This document shows positions 45,557-54,248 of a DNA stretch of 64,000 bases, piece by piece. Each line of letters begins with the position of its first letter. Position 1 is the stretch's first letter. The stretch is from a virus. The notes beneath the pieces were generated by a model, which was not told the DNA's origin, ran no database searches, and worked only from the letters and a program-made list of their open reading frames with translations. The position numbers and the translations under genes are program-made. The DNA is taken from positions 62,001-126,000 of the IMG/VR virus record IMGVR_UViG_3300043788_000040; one strand, given 5' to 3'.

Positions 45557-46867
45557 ATGATCCTAGAGTACGGAGATGTGTCCAAGCTTCAGGGAACGAA
45601 TTGGTTCATGATGGAATTGAGGTCTGAGAAGACCATCGAATCCACCATGCGCCGTGTCGGCAAGCAGCTTTCCGGCATCTTCCGCCACGACCCCATAGAA
45701 ATTTTCATCCCAGTCGTCAAGCGCGATCTGGACGTGTTTGAACTCAGCACCGGGCCTTACGTGTTCGTCCGCAGCACCAGCTTCAACGCCCTGCTTCGGC
45801 TCAAGAGCATCACGGGAGTTGTCAGCTTGGTCACCGAGGGTGATACCAACCGCCCGAACAAGGCGATCTCAGTTGAAGACACTTACGTCCAAGGTTTGAT
45901 CAAGCAGGCTGAGGAAGAGCACCGCAAGCGCGCCATCGGCATTGAAGTGGGGAGCTTTGTCCGCATCCTGAACGGCGAGACCCGTGACTTCTGCGGTGAA
46001 GTTGAGATCATCGGCGACGGCAAGGCAGTGATCCGTGTCACGCTCCGCACCAAGTCCATCCTGCTAGAAACCCCGGTACGAAACCTTTTGAACCTCTCCC
46101 ATGTCCCCAAAGAACAGCGTGTCTATTACTACAGCCCGCTCGTAGAGGAACTGTTCAAGGACAACCCAACCGCCGCGACCGCGATGGTGGAGGAAGACCT
46201 GCACTTGGACGAGGCGACTCCGATGCCGGAGCAGGTTGAAGTGCAGCCGACCGAGGAGCCGAAGAAGCACTCACGCCAACGCACCGTTACCGCACTGGTC
46301 AAGAAGCTCGTCCTAATTGAAGGACTGCACACGCCTCTGGAGATCGCCAAGGCGGTCGTCCACGCTCTGCGCACCAAAGAGATCAGGGCACCGAAGAATC
46401 TGTTCATCGTGTACTGCATCATCAAGGACAGACTCCGGCAGGACTACTTCGCCAAGATTGATCCGAGCCTCTCCAACTACCGTGAGATCATCAAGAAGTA
46501 CGGCAAGGACTACAAGTTCAGCGCCCAGCAGATCGCCAAGATAGACCCCGACCTCGGCGTCCCCGTGCAGACCGTAGACGTATGCAAGGACGGTCGCAGC
46601 CGGGAGGCTCGTCAGAAGTCCAAGACAAAGATTCAGCCAGCGTCGGAGGTCAAGAAGCTAGCGGCGAAGAGCAAGCAGGACAAGGACAAAAAGAAGAAGG
46701 GTCCGACCGACAAGTGCGGCGAATGCTTCCACGAACGCAAAGCGCACAAGCTGTCCCCGAAAGGCGCATGGATGCGCTGCACCGGAGTATCAAACCATGA
46801 TATTCACCCTTGGGTCAAGGAACGTGGCCCCTGCTGGTGCAAGAGGTTTAAGGAGAAGGAGAAATAG
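45557..46867 (+). CDS. NusG/Spt5-like transcription factor with C-terminal extension
   Basis: 436 aa. Residues 13-110 match a NusG NGN fold (TNWFMMELRSEKTIESTM..EIFIPVVKRD..GPYVFVRST), 130-185 a KOW domain (VGSFVRILNGETRDFCGEVE). Then an acidic linker, a helical domain of about 100 residues and a Lys-rich tail with a zinc pattern CGEC..CTG..CWCKRF. Normal NusG is about 180 aa, so more than half is new. TATCTA lies 5 bases before ATG and no ribosome site is present. Likely a phage RNA polymerase modifier. Confidence 0.72.
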   Translation: MILEYGDVSKLQGTNWFMMELRSEKTIESTMRRVGKQLSGIFRHDPIEIFIPVVKRDLDVFELSTGPYVFVRSTSFNALLRLKSITGVVSLVTEGDTNRPNKAISVEDTYVQGLIKQAEEEHRKRAIGIEVGSFVRILNGETRDFCGEVEIIGDGKAVIRVTLRTKSILLETPVRNLLNLSHVPKEQRVYYYSPLVEELFKDNPTAATAMVEEDLHLDEATPMPEQVEVQPTEEPKKHSRQRTVTALVKKLVLIEGLHTPLEIAKAVVHALRTKEIRAPKNLFIVYCIIKDRLRQDYFAKIDPSLSNYREIIKKYGKDYKFSAQQIAKIDPDLGVPVQTVDVCKDGRSREARQKSKTKIQPASEVKKLAAKSKQDKDKKKKGPTDKCGECFHERKAHKLSPKGAWMRCTGVSNHDIHPWVKERGPCWCKRFKEKEK

Positions 46868-46897
46868 GGCTTTTAAGGCTTTATTAGAGGTACATTT

Positions 46898-47689
46898 ATG
46901 CCATCAATCGCACCCATAACCGGGGGAGAGTTGGGGAAGATTCGGTCTTTCCTGATTGACCACGAGAAACTACTCATCGTTGTCATCGCCGCTGTTCTAA
47001 TCTTCGCCGGGTACGTCAAGGTCACCAACATCATCGCCGCACACGACGAGGCGCAGCTTAAACAGGCGCAGATCGTGGCAAACGCTCAGCAAGCCGCCAA
47101 CGTGCAGCTTGCGCAGCAGGCAGCACAGAACGCACAACAGATCGCGCAGGACAAGGCACAGCTTCAGGCTTTATCCGACAAACTGACCGCCCAGAACCAG
47201 CAGCTTGTGAACGCCAACACGGCGCTCGCAACTGCCCTGACAAAGCAGCAGAAGACTGACGCCTCACTTCCAGTCCCCGCGCTCGTTGACCGCTGGGCGC
47301 AACTTGCGCCAGGCACCAACTTCACCGGGGCAATAGGTTCCGGCAACAACGTAGAGGTCACGCCGTCCAACGCCTTGGCGACCGTGCAGCAGCTTGAGAA
47401 GGTTCCCGTCTTGACGCAGCAGCTTGCGAACGAGACGACTGAGAAGATCAACGACGACCAGCTTATCACGCAGCAGGGGAAGAGCATCTTTGACCTGAAC
47501 GGCCAAGTGGGCACGCTGAACGCATCCATCGTGGGGCTGAACAAGCAGATCGTGGACAACAACGCAGTGTGCCAAGACCAGATCAAGGTGGTCAAGGCCG
47601 AGGCGTCCAAGTCCAAGCGACGCTGGTTTATCATCGGCTTCGTGACTGGCTTTATTAGTCGCCAGTTGTTGATAGGAAAAACTTTGTAA
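46898..47689 (+). CDS. Two-span coiled-coil membrane protein
   Basis: 263 aa. N-terminal helix LLIVVIAAVLIFAGYV (about 25-40), a long Gln/Ala-rich coiled coil (residues 50-120), a small folded domain, then the C-terminal helix WFIIGFVTGFISRQLLIG. Tethered or spanning architecture as in tape-like or spanin proteins. Gln/Asn-rich. Function unknown. Confidence 0.6.
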   Translation: MPSIAPITGGELGKIRSFLIDHEKLLIVVIAAVLIFAGYVKVTNIIAAHDEAQLKQAQIVANAQQAANVQLAQQAAQNAQQIAQDKAQLQALSDKLTAQNQQLVNANTALATALTKQQKTDASLPVPALVDRWAQLAPGTNFTGAIGSGNNVEVTPSNALATVQQLEKVPVLTQQLANETTEKINDDQLITQQGKSIFDLNGQVGTLNASIVGLNKQIVDNNAVCQDQIKVVKAEASKSKRRWFIIGFVTGFISRQLLIGKTL

Positions 47690-47719
47690 GGCAGTATTAA
47701 ATCGCTGAGGAGCACCAAA

Positions 47720-48043
47720 ATGAAGATAGTGTTTTTGCTGGACAACAACGAGTACGTTGAAGTTGCACCGGAGAAGTTGCAGATCAGGCAGATCGCGCCA
47801 GGTCAGTCCGCTCTCGGTATTGAAGTCACGGTTCCTGTGCGCAAGGAAGACGGCACGCCCGAGACGAACGAAGACGGCAGCGCCAAGTTGCAGACCGGGT
47901 TCCGCCCGTTCATCAACTACGCGGTGGACCTGACGGTTCCAAAGCCTGCTGAAGCCCCAGCGGCAACCCCGGTTGCGGAAGAAAAGACCGCCCCGAAAGC
48001 TGCAAAGTCCAAGAGCAAGGCTGCAAAGCGTCGCTCAAATTGA
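47720..48043 (+). CDS. Hypothetical protein with Lys/Ala tail
   Basis: 107 aa; CAGTATTA at 47692 and GAGG upstream. A folded beta-rich part (KIVFLLDNNEYVEVAPEK), then a Pro/Ala/Lys tail ending in clusters of Lys-Ser-Lys. Nucleic-acid-binding tail possible. Confidence 0.55.
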   Translation: MKIVFLLDNNEYVEVAPEKLQIRQIAPGQSALGIEVTVPVRKEDGTPETNEDGSAKLQTGFRPFINYAVDLTVPKPAEAPAATPVAEEKTAPKAAKSKSKAAKRRSN

Positions 48044-48054
48044 TCGAGGGCTAA

Positions 48055-48288
48055 GTGGCTGCCGTATATACACTTGACCCCGAATTAGGATGGGTGCCAG
48101 CAATACCGGAACCATTCTGGTACAGGGGTTGGCGCACGCTGTTTCGCTACCGCCCGGCTTGCTACCAGTGCAAGAAGGGCAAACAGCCGACGATCTTCAA
48201 GACGCGGCATGAGTGGCAGACGCACTACGTGCTGAGCCACCTCCAAGGGGATTGGAAAGATGAAGGTCACCAAAACTTCCGTTCATAG
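48055..48288 (+). CDS. Small zinc-finger-like protein
   Basis: 77 aa from GTG 48055. RPACYQCKKGKQPTIFKTRH then HYVLSHL gives a C2H2-like arrangement. Probably binds zinc and nucleic acid. Overlaps the next gene by 29 bases. Confidence 0.55.
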   Translation: MAAVYTLDPELGWVPAIPEPFWYRGWRTLFRYRPACYQCKKGKQPTIFKTRHEWQTHYVLSHLQGDWKDEGHQNFRS

Positions 48289-48874
48289 GCTCACCATTGA
48301 AAAAACTTGCGGCTGCCAAGCCACCCGCGAGTACGAGGACGTCCGCTATACCAAGCCTGTTGCGGAAGGCGTGTTCACCGCGTGCGAGAAGCACGAGAAG
48401 AACAAGCTGATTGCCGAGTTCGCCGGGGAGATGCTGATTGAGGCGCTTGACAAGGAAGCCGAGACTGCTGGCAAGACCGTAGTCGCCTCCGTCCGAGAGA
48501 CCGCCACAGCTTTGTCTGGTACCAGCGGCGGAAGCGTCACATCTATGGGCGCACCAAACGTCCCGAAGAGTCGGGAGAAGGTGGACCCTCTGAAACCCAA
48601 GACCGCACACTTTGACCGACCTGACCCACGGCGTCCCAGCAACACATCCCCCACAGGGAACCTGAACCTTGCCCAGCATGAAGACATCTCCGACGAGGAG
48701 TTGCAGGAGCAAGGTATTACCATGACCGGAGACATTGACGGCGTCCCAGTAGACCCGAGGGTTGACCAAGCACTAGGCGAGGGTCTCCGTGACCTTGAGA
48801 ACATCTTTGACGATGAAGACGCCAAGGCTGGCGGCGTGTCGCAAAAGCTGATCAACATCCAAGCTGTAGACTAA
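48260..48874 (+). CDS. Hypothetical protein with N-terminal Cys
   Basis: 204 aa: EKTCGCQATREYEDV and ACEKHEK form a possible small zinc site, then a disordered Ser/Thr/Pro middle and an acidic helical C terminus (DEELQEQ). No family. Confidence 0.55.
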   Translation: MKVTKTSVHRLTIEKTCGCQATREYEDVRYTKPVAEGVFTACEKHEKNKLIAEFAGEMLIEALDKEAETAGKTVVASVRETATALSGTSGGSVTSMGAPNVPKSREKVDPLKPKTAHFDRPDPRRPSNTSPTGNLNLAQHEDISDEELQEQGITMTGDIDGVPVDPRVDQALGEGLRDLENIFDDEDAKAGGVSQKLINIQAVD

Positions 48875-48900
48875 TTCCCTAAACCTGTTACAATCAAGAC

Positions 48901-49074
48901 ATGAACGCACCGAAACCAGACCCGGTTGAGGAGTGCATAGAATACCTGCGCCAACACGGGGACTATTTTGGCGTGAGCCTACTCAAGGCATGGCGGGTGG
49001 AACGTGGACAAAAAGACGCCGAAGATTCTGAACGCACACGCAAAGAAACGGGCGGAGGAGAGGTACGGTCTTAA
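48901..49074 (+). CDS. 57-aa protein, predicted leaderless mRNA
   Basis: TACAAT at 48889-48894 lies six bases before ATG 48901 with TAGACT at 48867-48872 as a weak -35 and no ribosome site. Product MNAPKPDPVEECIEYLRQ onward is charged and helical. Its last 71 bases overlap the next gene in another frame. Confidence 0.45.
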   Translation: MNAPKPDPVEECIEYLRQHGDYFGVSLLKAWRVERGQKDAEDSERTRKETGGGEVRS

Positions 49075-49366
49075 CCTCAACAAAGAAGCCCGGCACGAGA
49101 TCGTGCAAATGATCCAGACGAACCAAGCTGAGTTCGTCGGCAAGCAAAGCAACAACCGCACGCTCTGGCGTGTCACGTACCAAGATCAGCCCCTCAACGT
49201 CGTCTACGACAAAGCACGGAGCACCATGTGTACCGTGCTTCCGAAAGAGGCGCACGAGTTTCAAGAAGGCGGATGGGTAGAGCCGGAACACGAACATTCC
49301 ACTTCTGCGCAGAGCCGTGCCGACATCACAGCGGAATTGAAAGAACTTTGGAAGGATACCGAATGA
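49004..49366 (+). CDS. Hypothetical charged protein
   Basis: 120 aa from GTG 49004. HAKKRAEERYGLNLNKEARHEIVQM and LWRVTYQDQPLNVVYDK resemble small RNA-binding or toxin-like folds (helix then beta sheet), but no active-site pattern is certain. Ends in an ATGA overlap with 49363. Confidence 0.5.
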   Translation: MDKKTPKILNAHAKKRAEERYGLNLNKEARHEIVQMIQTNQAEFVGKQSNNRTLWRVTYQDQPLNVVYDKARSTMCTVLPKEAHEFQEGGWVEPEHEHSTSAQSRADITAELKELWKDTE

Positions 49367-49797
49367 ATTTCCTCTACTATTTTGCGGCGGCAATCCTCGG
49401 GCACTTCGTGGGTGATTACATCTTCCAGAACCAGTGGATGGCTATTGGTAAGTCACAACCCGGAAGGCTGGGGCACGTCGCTTGCACCGTCCACGTCCTG
49501 CTTTACACGTTCGCCGTGGCGCTGCTCACGGGTTGGCACCCGCTGTTCCTGCTCGTGGTTGCGGTGCCGCACTGGATCATTGACCGCTGGAGCCTTGCGA
49601 CCTATATTCTGTGGCTCAAGAACGGCTACTCCCCTTGGACGGCGTGGGATAAGACCCAGCCGACCGATGTAGCGGAGGAAAGACTGGTCAAGAACGTGTG
49701 GAAGGTTTCATTCGCCGCCCCGGTTTACATCTTCAACGACAACACCCTGCATTGGGTGTGCCTGTGGTTCACCTGCAAGTACTTCTTTCACGGTTAG
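49363..49797 (+). CDS. DUF3307-type membrane protein
   Basis: 144 aa. HFVGDYIFQNQWMAIGK and VAVPHWIIDRWSL are hallmarks of the DUF3307 membrane family, also seen in phages. About four membrane spans. Unknown biochemical role. Faces the convergent gene at 49794. Confidence 0.7.
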   Translation: MNFLYYFAAAILGHFVGDYIFQNQWMAIGKSQPGRLGHVACTVHVLLYTFAVALLTGWHPLFLLVVAVPHWIIDRWSLATYILWLKNGYSPWTAWDKTQPTDVAEERLVKNVWKVSFAAPVYIFNDNTLHWVCLWFTCKYFFHG

Positions 49798-50321
49798 TGT
49801 CGGGTGCGAATCGGTTCGTACTGTGTCGCTGGTTGCATACCTTCCGGCGCATCAAAGGGTTCGTGAATCTCGCCGTTGGACTCAGCTTCCAAGCGGTCTA
49901 GCGCCTCACGGCGCATCTGATCGTTGTGGGTGTCTGAGGAATCCAGTCGGGTGCTGAACAGTGCCGCCACTGTCAGAAGGATAAAGACCAAGAGCAGTTT
50001 GCCGACGTTGTTCCACACGAATCGCAGTGCGCTGTCAACTGAGGACGACCCGGTCGTGCTTGGGGCAATCAAGGCGTCGTCGCCGTTGGAGTAGCCGTTG
50101 GCTTGCACGATATGCTGTGCTAGATACCAATCCGCATCCCGTTGCACGGTGACATCGTTCGGAGTCCAAGTCACGACTCTATTGACGCTTGGCTTCGTCA
50201 CAGCAGACATGATTCCGGGCGTAGGAATAAACCCGTGGTCAATGCCAGCCTTGAGTCCGATCACGGTCAGCATCATCAGGATGAAAGCGAAAACCATCTT
50301 GGGGAAAGGTTTCATGTTCAC
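49794..50321 (-). CDS. Two-span membrane protein
   Basis: 175 aa. N-terminal span FAFILMMLTVIGLKAGI and a second VGKLLLVFILLTVAALF separated by an exported segment; charged C-terminal tail with EAESNGEIHEPFDAPEG. Last gene of a leftward three-gene operon. Confidence 0.6.
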   Translation of the reverse strand: MNMKPFPKMVFAFILMMLTVIGLKAGIDHGFIPTPGIMSAVTKPSVNRVVTWTPNDVTVQRDADWYLAQHIVQANGYSNGDDALIAPSTTGSSSVDSALRFVWNNVGKLLLVFILLTVAALFSTRLDSSDTHNDQMRREALDRLEAESNGEIHEPFDAPEGMQPATQYEPIRTRH

Positions 50322-50689
50322 AGGATTGGCTCCTCTTCTTCCGGCTCCGGTTCGTCGTCGGGTTCTGGCTCTTCGTCGTATTCCTCGTCAAATTCGTCTT
50401 CCGAGACGTAGTGTCCTTCAACGGTGCAGACTTCACGCCCCTCAAAGCGGCTGAGAATGTCCAGCAGGATTGCTGTGCGCCCAGAGTTGCTGACTACCCA
50501 ATGGTAGACCAGTTGGGCGAACACCAAGGCTAGAATGAAATCAACGGCAGTGGCGTACTCTACGTGTCGGGCGTCAATGCCGACCAGCCGGGGAATGAGG
50601 CTCTCGGCGACGGCAAGACCGCAGCCTACCAGCCAAACAATGAACAGTCTCGGGTACTGCTGAACATTCATTCTGAATCGTGTGAACAT
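50318..50689 (-). CDS. Membrane protein with poly-acidic tail
   Basis: 123 aa. Two apolar spans (LFIVWLVGCGLAVAESLI and AVDFILALVFAQLVYHW) and a Glu/Asp/Pro C terminus of about 30 residues. Overlaps both neighbours, so the leftward genes form one operon. Confidence 0.6.
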   Translation of the reverse strand: MFTRFRMNVQQYPRLFIVWLVGCGLAVAESLIPRLVGIDARHVEYATAVDFILALVFAQLVYHWVVSNSGRTAILLDILSRFEGREVCTVEGHYVSEDEFDEEYDEEPEPDDEPEPEEEEPIL

Positions 50690-51414
50690 TATCGGCTCTC
50701 CCTTTCAATTTGAACTCGGAATTTGTTGTAGGCGACGCTGAACGCTTGCTTCTCGTCTAGTTCGCCGTCTTGGTAGTAGTTCTCGGGGGCTTCGGACTTG
50801 TACGTGATAATGCGTGCCCGAATCATAGCATCAACCTCGCTGGTGTTGTCCGTGATCGGGGCGGGGGCTGCGCTGCCGCTTGCTTGCACCGCTGGTTTCG
50901 GCTGGCGTGCGGAGCCGTCAAAGTTCAGGTTGTGCGAGGCGGCTGCGCCAGAAGCGATCACAGTCACGACGGCTGCTGCCAAACCCATCATCTGGATACA
51001 ATCAGGTCCAAAGCCGGATGCGATAGACTCAGGCACGGTCAGCTTTTTACCGCAGCGACCGCACTTGCCTTCGTGCCAGACTTCAAAGCCGCACATGGTG
51101 TCCGCTTGGAGCGATTCAAAAACAAATTGGAAGCCGACGAGGGACGGCGCATCTTGGGCGACCTTGGACTTTCCAGTCCAACGAAATTGGTTGTTCTTGA
51201 TCATGCCGATGTACTTGTAGTTCGCCCAATTGTCGGGTCCCATCAGGAGACTCACGAACCAAGTGTCGGTGTCGTTCGGGTTGCGCTTGTCGGCTTGCTC
51301 AATTTTGTAGGTATAGCGGTTACCGCTCTTGAGGCTCACGAGGGTGACGAATGCTTTGCCGCCAAGAATGAAGGTCAAGGCTGCCTTTGGGTCGGTGATT
51401 TGTCCCTGCGTCAT
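50689..51414 (-). CDS. Phage protein with DUF6011-like zinc motif
   Basis: 241 aa; start at 51414 because GGAGGG lies 5 bases upstream on the minus strand. The middle EVWHEGKCGRCGKKLTVPES and SGFGPDC are the DUF6011-type zinc region (CxxC plus distal Cys) common in phages of diverse hosts. The first half is a beta domain (FVTLVSLKSGNRYTYKI). Unknown function. Confidence 0.65.
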   Translation of the reverse strand: MTQGQITDPKAALTFILGGKAFVTLVSLKSGNRYTYKIEQADKRNPNDTDTWFVSLLMGPDNWANYKYIGMIKNNQFRWTGKSKVAQDAPSLVGFQFVFESLQADTMCGFEVWHEGKCGRCGKKLTVPESIASGFGPDCIQMMGLAAAVVTVIASGAAASHNLNFDGSARQPKPAVQASGSAAPAPITDNTSEVDAMIRARIITYKSEAPENYYQDGELDEKQAFSVAYNKFRVQIERESR

Positions 51415-51431
51415 TGTTTCCCTCCACATGA

Positions 51432-51461
51432 AGTATACAGCGGGGCACTCGGAAACGTCCA
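51432..51461 (-). promoter_or_regulatory. Leftward promoter TGGACG-N18-TATACT
   Basis: Minus strand TGGACG (51461-51456), TATACT (51437-51432), same spacing and TGTATACT core as the promoters at 9073 and 62950. Drives the three leftward genes; here a short leader with GGAGGG follows. Confidence 0.7.
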
Positions 51462-51527
51462 TTTTCATGTCTTTTATTTTCAACAGTTTGCAACTAAAAA
51501 CGTCACCGGGGCGCTGAAGTGCATCTT

Positions 51528-52241
51528 ATGGGTATGAGAACGTTCGCAGCGCTTATGCTTCTTCTGTGCTTCCCCGCCGTTGTGACGGCTCGGAAACACC
51601 AGAAGCGCAAGCCCGTGATAGTGGACAACCGCTTATTCGTGGGCACGTCCGAGAGCTTGATCTCGCAGAACGAGGCGATAGATGCGATGGGTCTCCCCCG
51701 CATCCGTGATGATAAGCAGCTTCGGTCGCTGATCGGTGAAGAAGCACTCGTGCCTGTGACCTTGAACCAGTACGTCATAATCTCCCCTAAACTGGAAGTG
51801 AAGCGCCGCTACGTCAATCCACTCGTCAATGAGTTCCTTCAGGAACTCGGGCAAGAATACTATGCACAGTTCGGTAAGCCGATCCAAGTCAATTCCGCTG
51901 TCCGTACTGTGCGAACACAGCTAAGTCTCCTGCGCTGGAACCGCAATGCGGCTCCCATTCACGGAGAAAAAGCAAGCGCACACCTCGCAGGCGTCGCAGT
52001 GGACTTGCAGCGCCGAGGTTTGACGACGGAACAGATCAGGTTCCTTCAGCAAAAGCTCTTGCCTTTCGCAAGGGCGGACATGATAATCGTTGAGGAAGAA
52101 ATAAAGGAACCGTGCTTTCATATCGTGGTGACAGGGAACTATCCGAACCCGCTGCCTCCCGATTTGCCGACCGCATTGCCGTTTATTGACCCGCTGCTCT
52201 TGCAGCAAACCCAACCGGAGGCACCGAATGAACTTCACTAA
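51528..52241 (+). CDS. Exported M15-like peptidase (DUF5715 type), lysis candidate
   Basis: 237 aa. Signal peptide RTFAALMLLLCFPAVVTA. IQVNSAVRTVRTQLSLLRWN, then SAHLAGVAVDLQ (SxHxxGxAxD zinc site of VanY/M15 enzymes) and CFHIVV supplying the second His. This would be a D,D- or L,D-carboxypeptidase or endopeptidase acting on peptidoglycan, exported by its own signal. I associate this type with Acidobacteriota genomes. ATG 51534 is an alternative start. Confidence 0.7.
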   Translation: MGMRTFAALMLLLCFPAVVTARKHQKRKPVIVDNRLFVGTSESLISQNEAIDAMGLPRIRDDKQLRSLIGEEALVPVTLNQYVIISPKLEVKRRYVNPLVNEFLQELGQEYYAQFGKPIQVNSAVRTVRTQLSLLRWNRNAAPIHGEKASAHLAGVAVDLQRRGLTTEQIRFLQQKLLPFARADMIIVEEEIKEPCFHIVVTGNYPNPLPPDLPTALPFIDPLLLQQTQPEAPNELH

Positions 52242-52704
52242 AATTCCGACGAACCACGTCTGGACGGGAGAACAGATTCAGGAACTCCTAGACACACAGG
52301 TCAAGTACAAAGACTGGGTCTTCGTCGTGCAGGAAGAAAAAGTCGCCGAGACGATTGAGTTGCTGGGGTCGGGCGTCACCATCGCTGGCGACATTGACAT
52401 CCACATCCGTGCCGAGTGGTTTGCCCCGGATAATGTCACCGGAGAGATGGGAAAGCAGACGTCACGCTGGTGGAGGGTGTCAAAGCATTCCCGCAAGAAT
52501 GAGATCATCGCCGCAGCCTTTGCGTGCATCCAAAGAGCAGAGGAGCACGAGATGCGTGAGTGCTTCAAGTACCTGTTTAAGGGCCAGTGGACGATGCCGT
52601 ACAACACCCACACCGACGTGGACGAGCTTGCCGACGCTTCGCTGCACTTGGACGTTCGCACCGACACTCGCCCGGAAGCGCCGAAGAACCAGAGGAGAGA
52701 TTGA
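52228..52704 (+). CDS. Hypothetical protein
   Basis: 158 aa, GGAGG before ATG 52228. Mixed alpha/beta with EKVAETIELLGSGVTIAG and a Trp pair in SRWWRVSKHSRKNE. No domain recognised. Ends in a TGATG junction. Confidence 0.6.
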   Translation: MNFTKIPTNHVWTGEQIQELLDTQVKYKDWVFVVQEEKVAETIELLGSGVTIAGDIDIHIRAEWFAPDNVTGEMGKQTSRWWRVSKHSRKNEIIAAAFACIQRAEEHEMRECFKYLFKGQWTMPYNTHTDVDELADASLHLDVRTDTRPEAPKNQRRD

Positions 52705-52913
52705 TGTTCACCCACGGGGAACAACTGGCGCATGGCGAGAAGCTTGTCGCTGTGGCTGGGAAATGGGCGGAAGAAAAGGGCTTCGGTTCAACGAAGACTG
52801 TTTACGCCAAAACCTTCGCAGCGGCGCTCTCTGCTGTACAGGACATGGGGCCGAGCATGCTCACCTTTGACGAGATGAGAGAGCTTACCGAAGTCCTTGC
52901 AAAGGTGGAGTGA
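52704..52913 (+). CDS. Hypothetical protein
   Basis: 69 aa, TGATG junctions on both sides. One long helix pair: MFTHGEQLAHGEKLVAVA and ELTEVLAKVE. No family recognised. Confidence 0.6.
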   Translation: MFTHGEQLAHGEKLVAVAGKWAEEKGFGSTKTVYAKTFAAALSAVQDMGPSMLTFDEMRELTEVLAKVE

Positions 52914-53167
52914 TGGAAGACGGACACAGTTGCCAGACGATTTTGGCACGCAGGATGGCGGAACAATTCTACGACATCCCCATCGCTGTAACCGTGTTTG
53001 GCGACAAAGTTTACGGGGCGTATATCGGCAACTGGAGGCCCTATGAGTTGACCGCCTATACGCCGATGATTGCGACGCTGGCAATTGAGATGGGGCTGTT
53101 TAGCAACTCGCAGCCCGGCGAGATTGACGGCAAAGAAGTGACATGGTGGAGGAACCGACGTGCCTAA
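52913..53167 (+). CDS. Hypothetical protein
   Basis: 84 aa; ATG 52913 follows GTG 52910 in the same frame. Aromatic-rich beta region VFGDKVYGAYIGNWRPYEL. No family recognised. Confidence 0.55.
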   Translation: MEDGHSCQTILARRMAEQFYDIPIAVTVFGDKVYGAYIGNWRPYELTAYTPMIATLAIEMGLFSNSQPGEIDGKEVTWWRNRRA

Positions 53168-53393
53168 TTGCCCAGTAAAGACGTTAGCTGAACGGATGGA
53201 TGATGAGCACAACCCCAGCACTCGCTGGGAGTTCATCGTAGGCAAGGCGCTGAAGGATTGGGCGACGGCTCTGATGCAGTTCGGCATGACCCGAGACGAG
53301 GCACGAGTGCATGTGCTCTCCGAGATCAAGCGTGAAACAGAGCGTATCAAGTTTGATTACGAGGAAAAGAAGAAGGGAGGATTAGTAAAATGA
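53160..53393 (+). CDS. Hypothetical helical protein
   Basis: 77 aa from GTG 53160. Helices with DEARVHVLSEIKRETERIKF and a basic C terminus. No family recognised. Confidence 0.55.
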   Translation: MPNCPVKTLAERMDDEHNPSTRWEFIVGKALKDWATALMQFGMTRDEARVHVLSEIKRETERIKFDYEEKKKGGLVK

Positions 53394-53770
53394 ACGGCTT
53401 CAAAATTGAACTCAACGAGTTCGTGGCGAGCGCCTTGCTTATCACCATCGCGGCGGTTACCGTGGGCTACTGGCAGACGCACCGACCCGCAGAGGTCATC
53501 AAGGAGGCGACGGTCAAGGTGGAGACGCAGTACATCCCCGCCCCAGCGGCGAAGGTCAATGTCCGCGTGATCTACCCGAAACTGAAGCCTCAGACGGACA
53601 TGTTCATTCAGCCGACCCCGCAGGATCAGTTGAACCTGCCGCCGACGCAACCATTGCCGCAGGCGCAGCCAAGGGTTTGGAACAACGACAACATGCTTCG
53701 CGCCTCCGATCCGCCGACGTTTGAACATCGGACGCCGAAGATTACGGCATCGCTCAGGGACAGTCAGTGA
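53390..53770 (+). CDS. Signal-anchor Pro-rich protein
   Basis: 126 aa: one N-terminal membrane span (FVASALLITIAAVTVGYW), then a periplasmic Pro/Gln-rich extension (IPAPAAKVNVRVIYPKLK, LPPTQPLPQAQPR). Resembles spanin or TonB-like linkers in composition; identity unproven. Confidence 0.55.
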   Translation: MNGFKIELNEFVASALLITIAAVTVGYWQTHRPAEVIKEATVKVETQYIPAPAAKVNVRVIYPKLKPQTDMFIQPTPQDQLNLPPTQPLPQAQPRVWNNDNMLRASDPPTFEHRTPKITASLRDSQ

Positions 53771-53997
53771 AGCCGGAAACCCACATCACGACCGTCTCGT
53801 CGCCCCACTGGGGGCCGGGCGACGATTACGAGGTGGTTGAGGTGCAAGTATTTGACCTCCCGGCGCGGACCCCCGTTCGCATAACCGTGGTACCTCTCTC
53901 GCAGGAGGAGTATAATTCGTACCTTGAGGGGAAGACGGACGCAGCGGGCAATGAGATCAAGAAGGCGAGTCGTGGAAGAAAAAGAGCTAAAAGCTAA
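53767..53997 (+). CDS. Hypothetical protein
   Basis: 76 aa from GTG 53767. Beta-rich (PVRITVVPLSQEEYNSYL) with a basic tail KKASRGRKRAKS. Overlaps the next gene by 26 bases. No family recognised. Confidence 0.5.
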   Translation: MKPETHITTVSSPHWGPGDDYEVVEVQVFDLPARTPVRITVVPLSQEEYNSYLEGKTDAAGNEIKKASRGRKRAKS

Positions 53998-54190
53998 GCT
54001 GAAGGAACTTGACGACAAACTTGCCGTGCTGTCGGGCGAGATTGAAGACATGCAGTACGAAGCCGAGGCGCTGCTGAAGAAGCGTCGGGCGTTCGCACGC
54101 CGGAACTGCAAGCACCAACGCACCCGCCAACGCAGCGTGATGGGCAAAGAGATCGTCACCTACTGCGACATCTGCGACGAAGAACTATAA
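53972..54190 (+). CDS. Coiled-coil protein with C-terminal CxxC
   Basis: 72 aa; GTG 53972 with AAGGCGAG upstream (ATG 53951 is possible). N-terminal coiled coil KELKAKLKELDDKLAVL, then NCKHQRTRQRS and CDICDEEL, a possible zinc site. No family recognised. Confidence 0.5.
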   Translation: MEEKELKAKLKELDDKLAVLSGEIEDMQYEAEALLKKRRAFARRNCKHQRTRQRSVMGKEIVTYCDICDEEL

Positions 54191-54248
54191 AGCCCCTACA
54201 ATCCCCTAATCTTTTTGCCTTCCCGCATCCTTTGGTAGGGGGAAGCGC

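Noticed and set aside
49004-49366. RelE/HigB-type toxin
   Set aside because: Length and charge are similar but the catalytic Arg/Tyr pattern is not clear and no antitoxin is adjacent.
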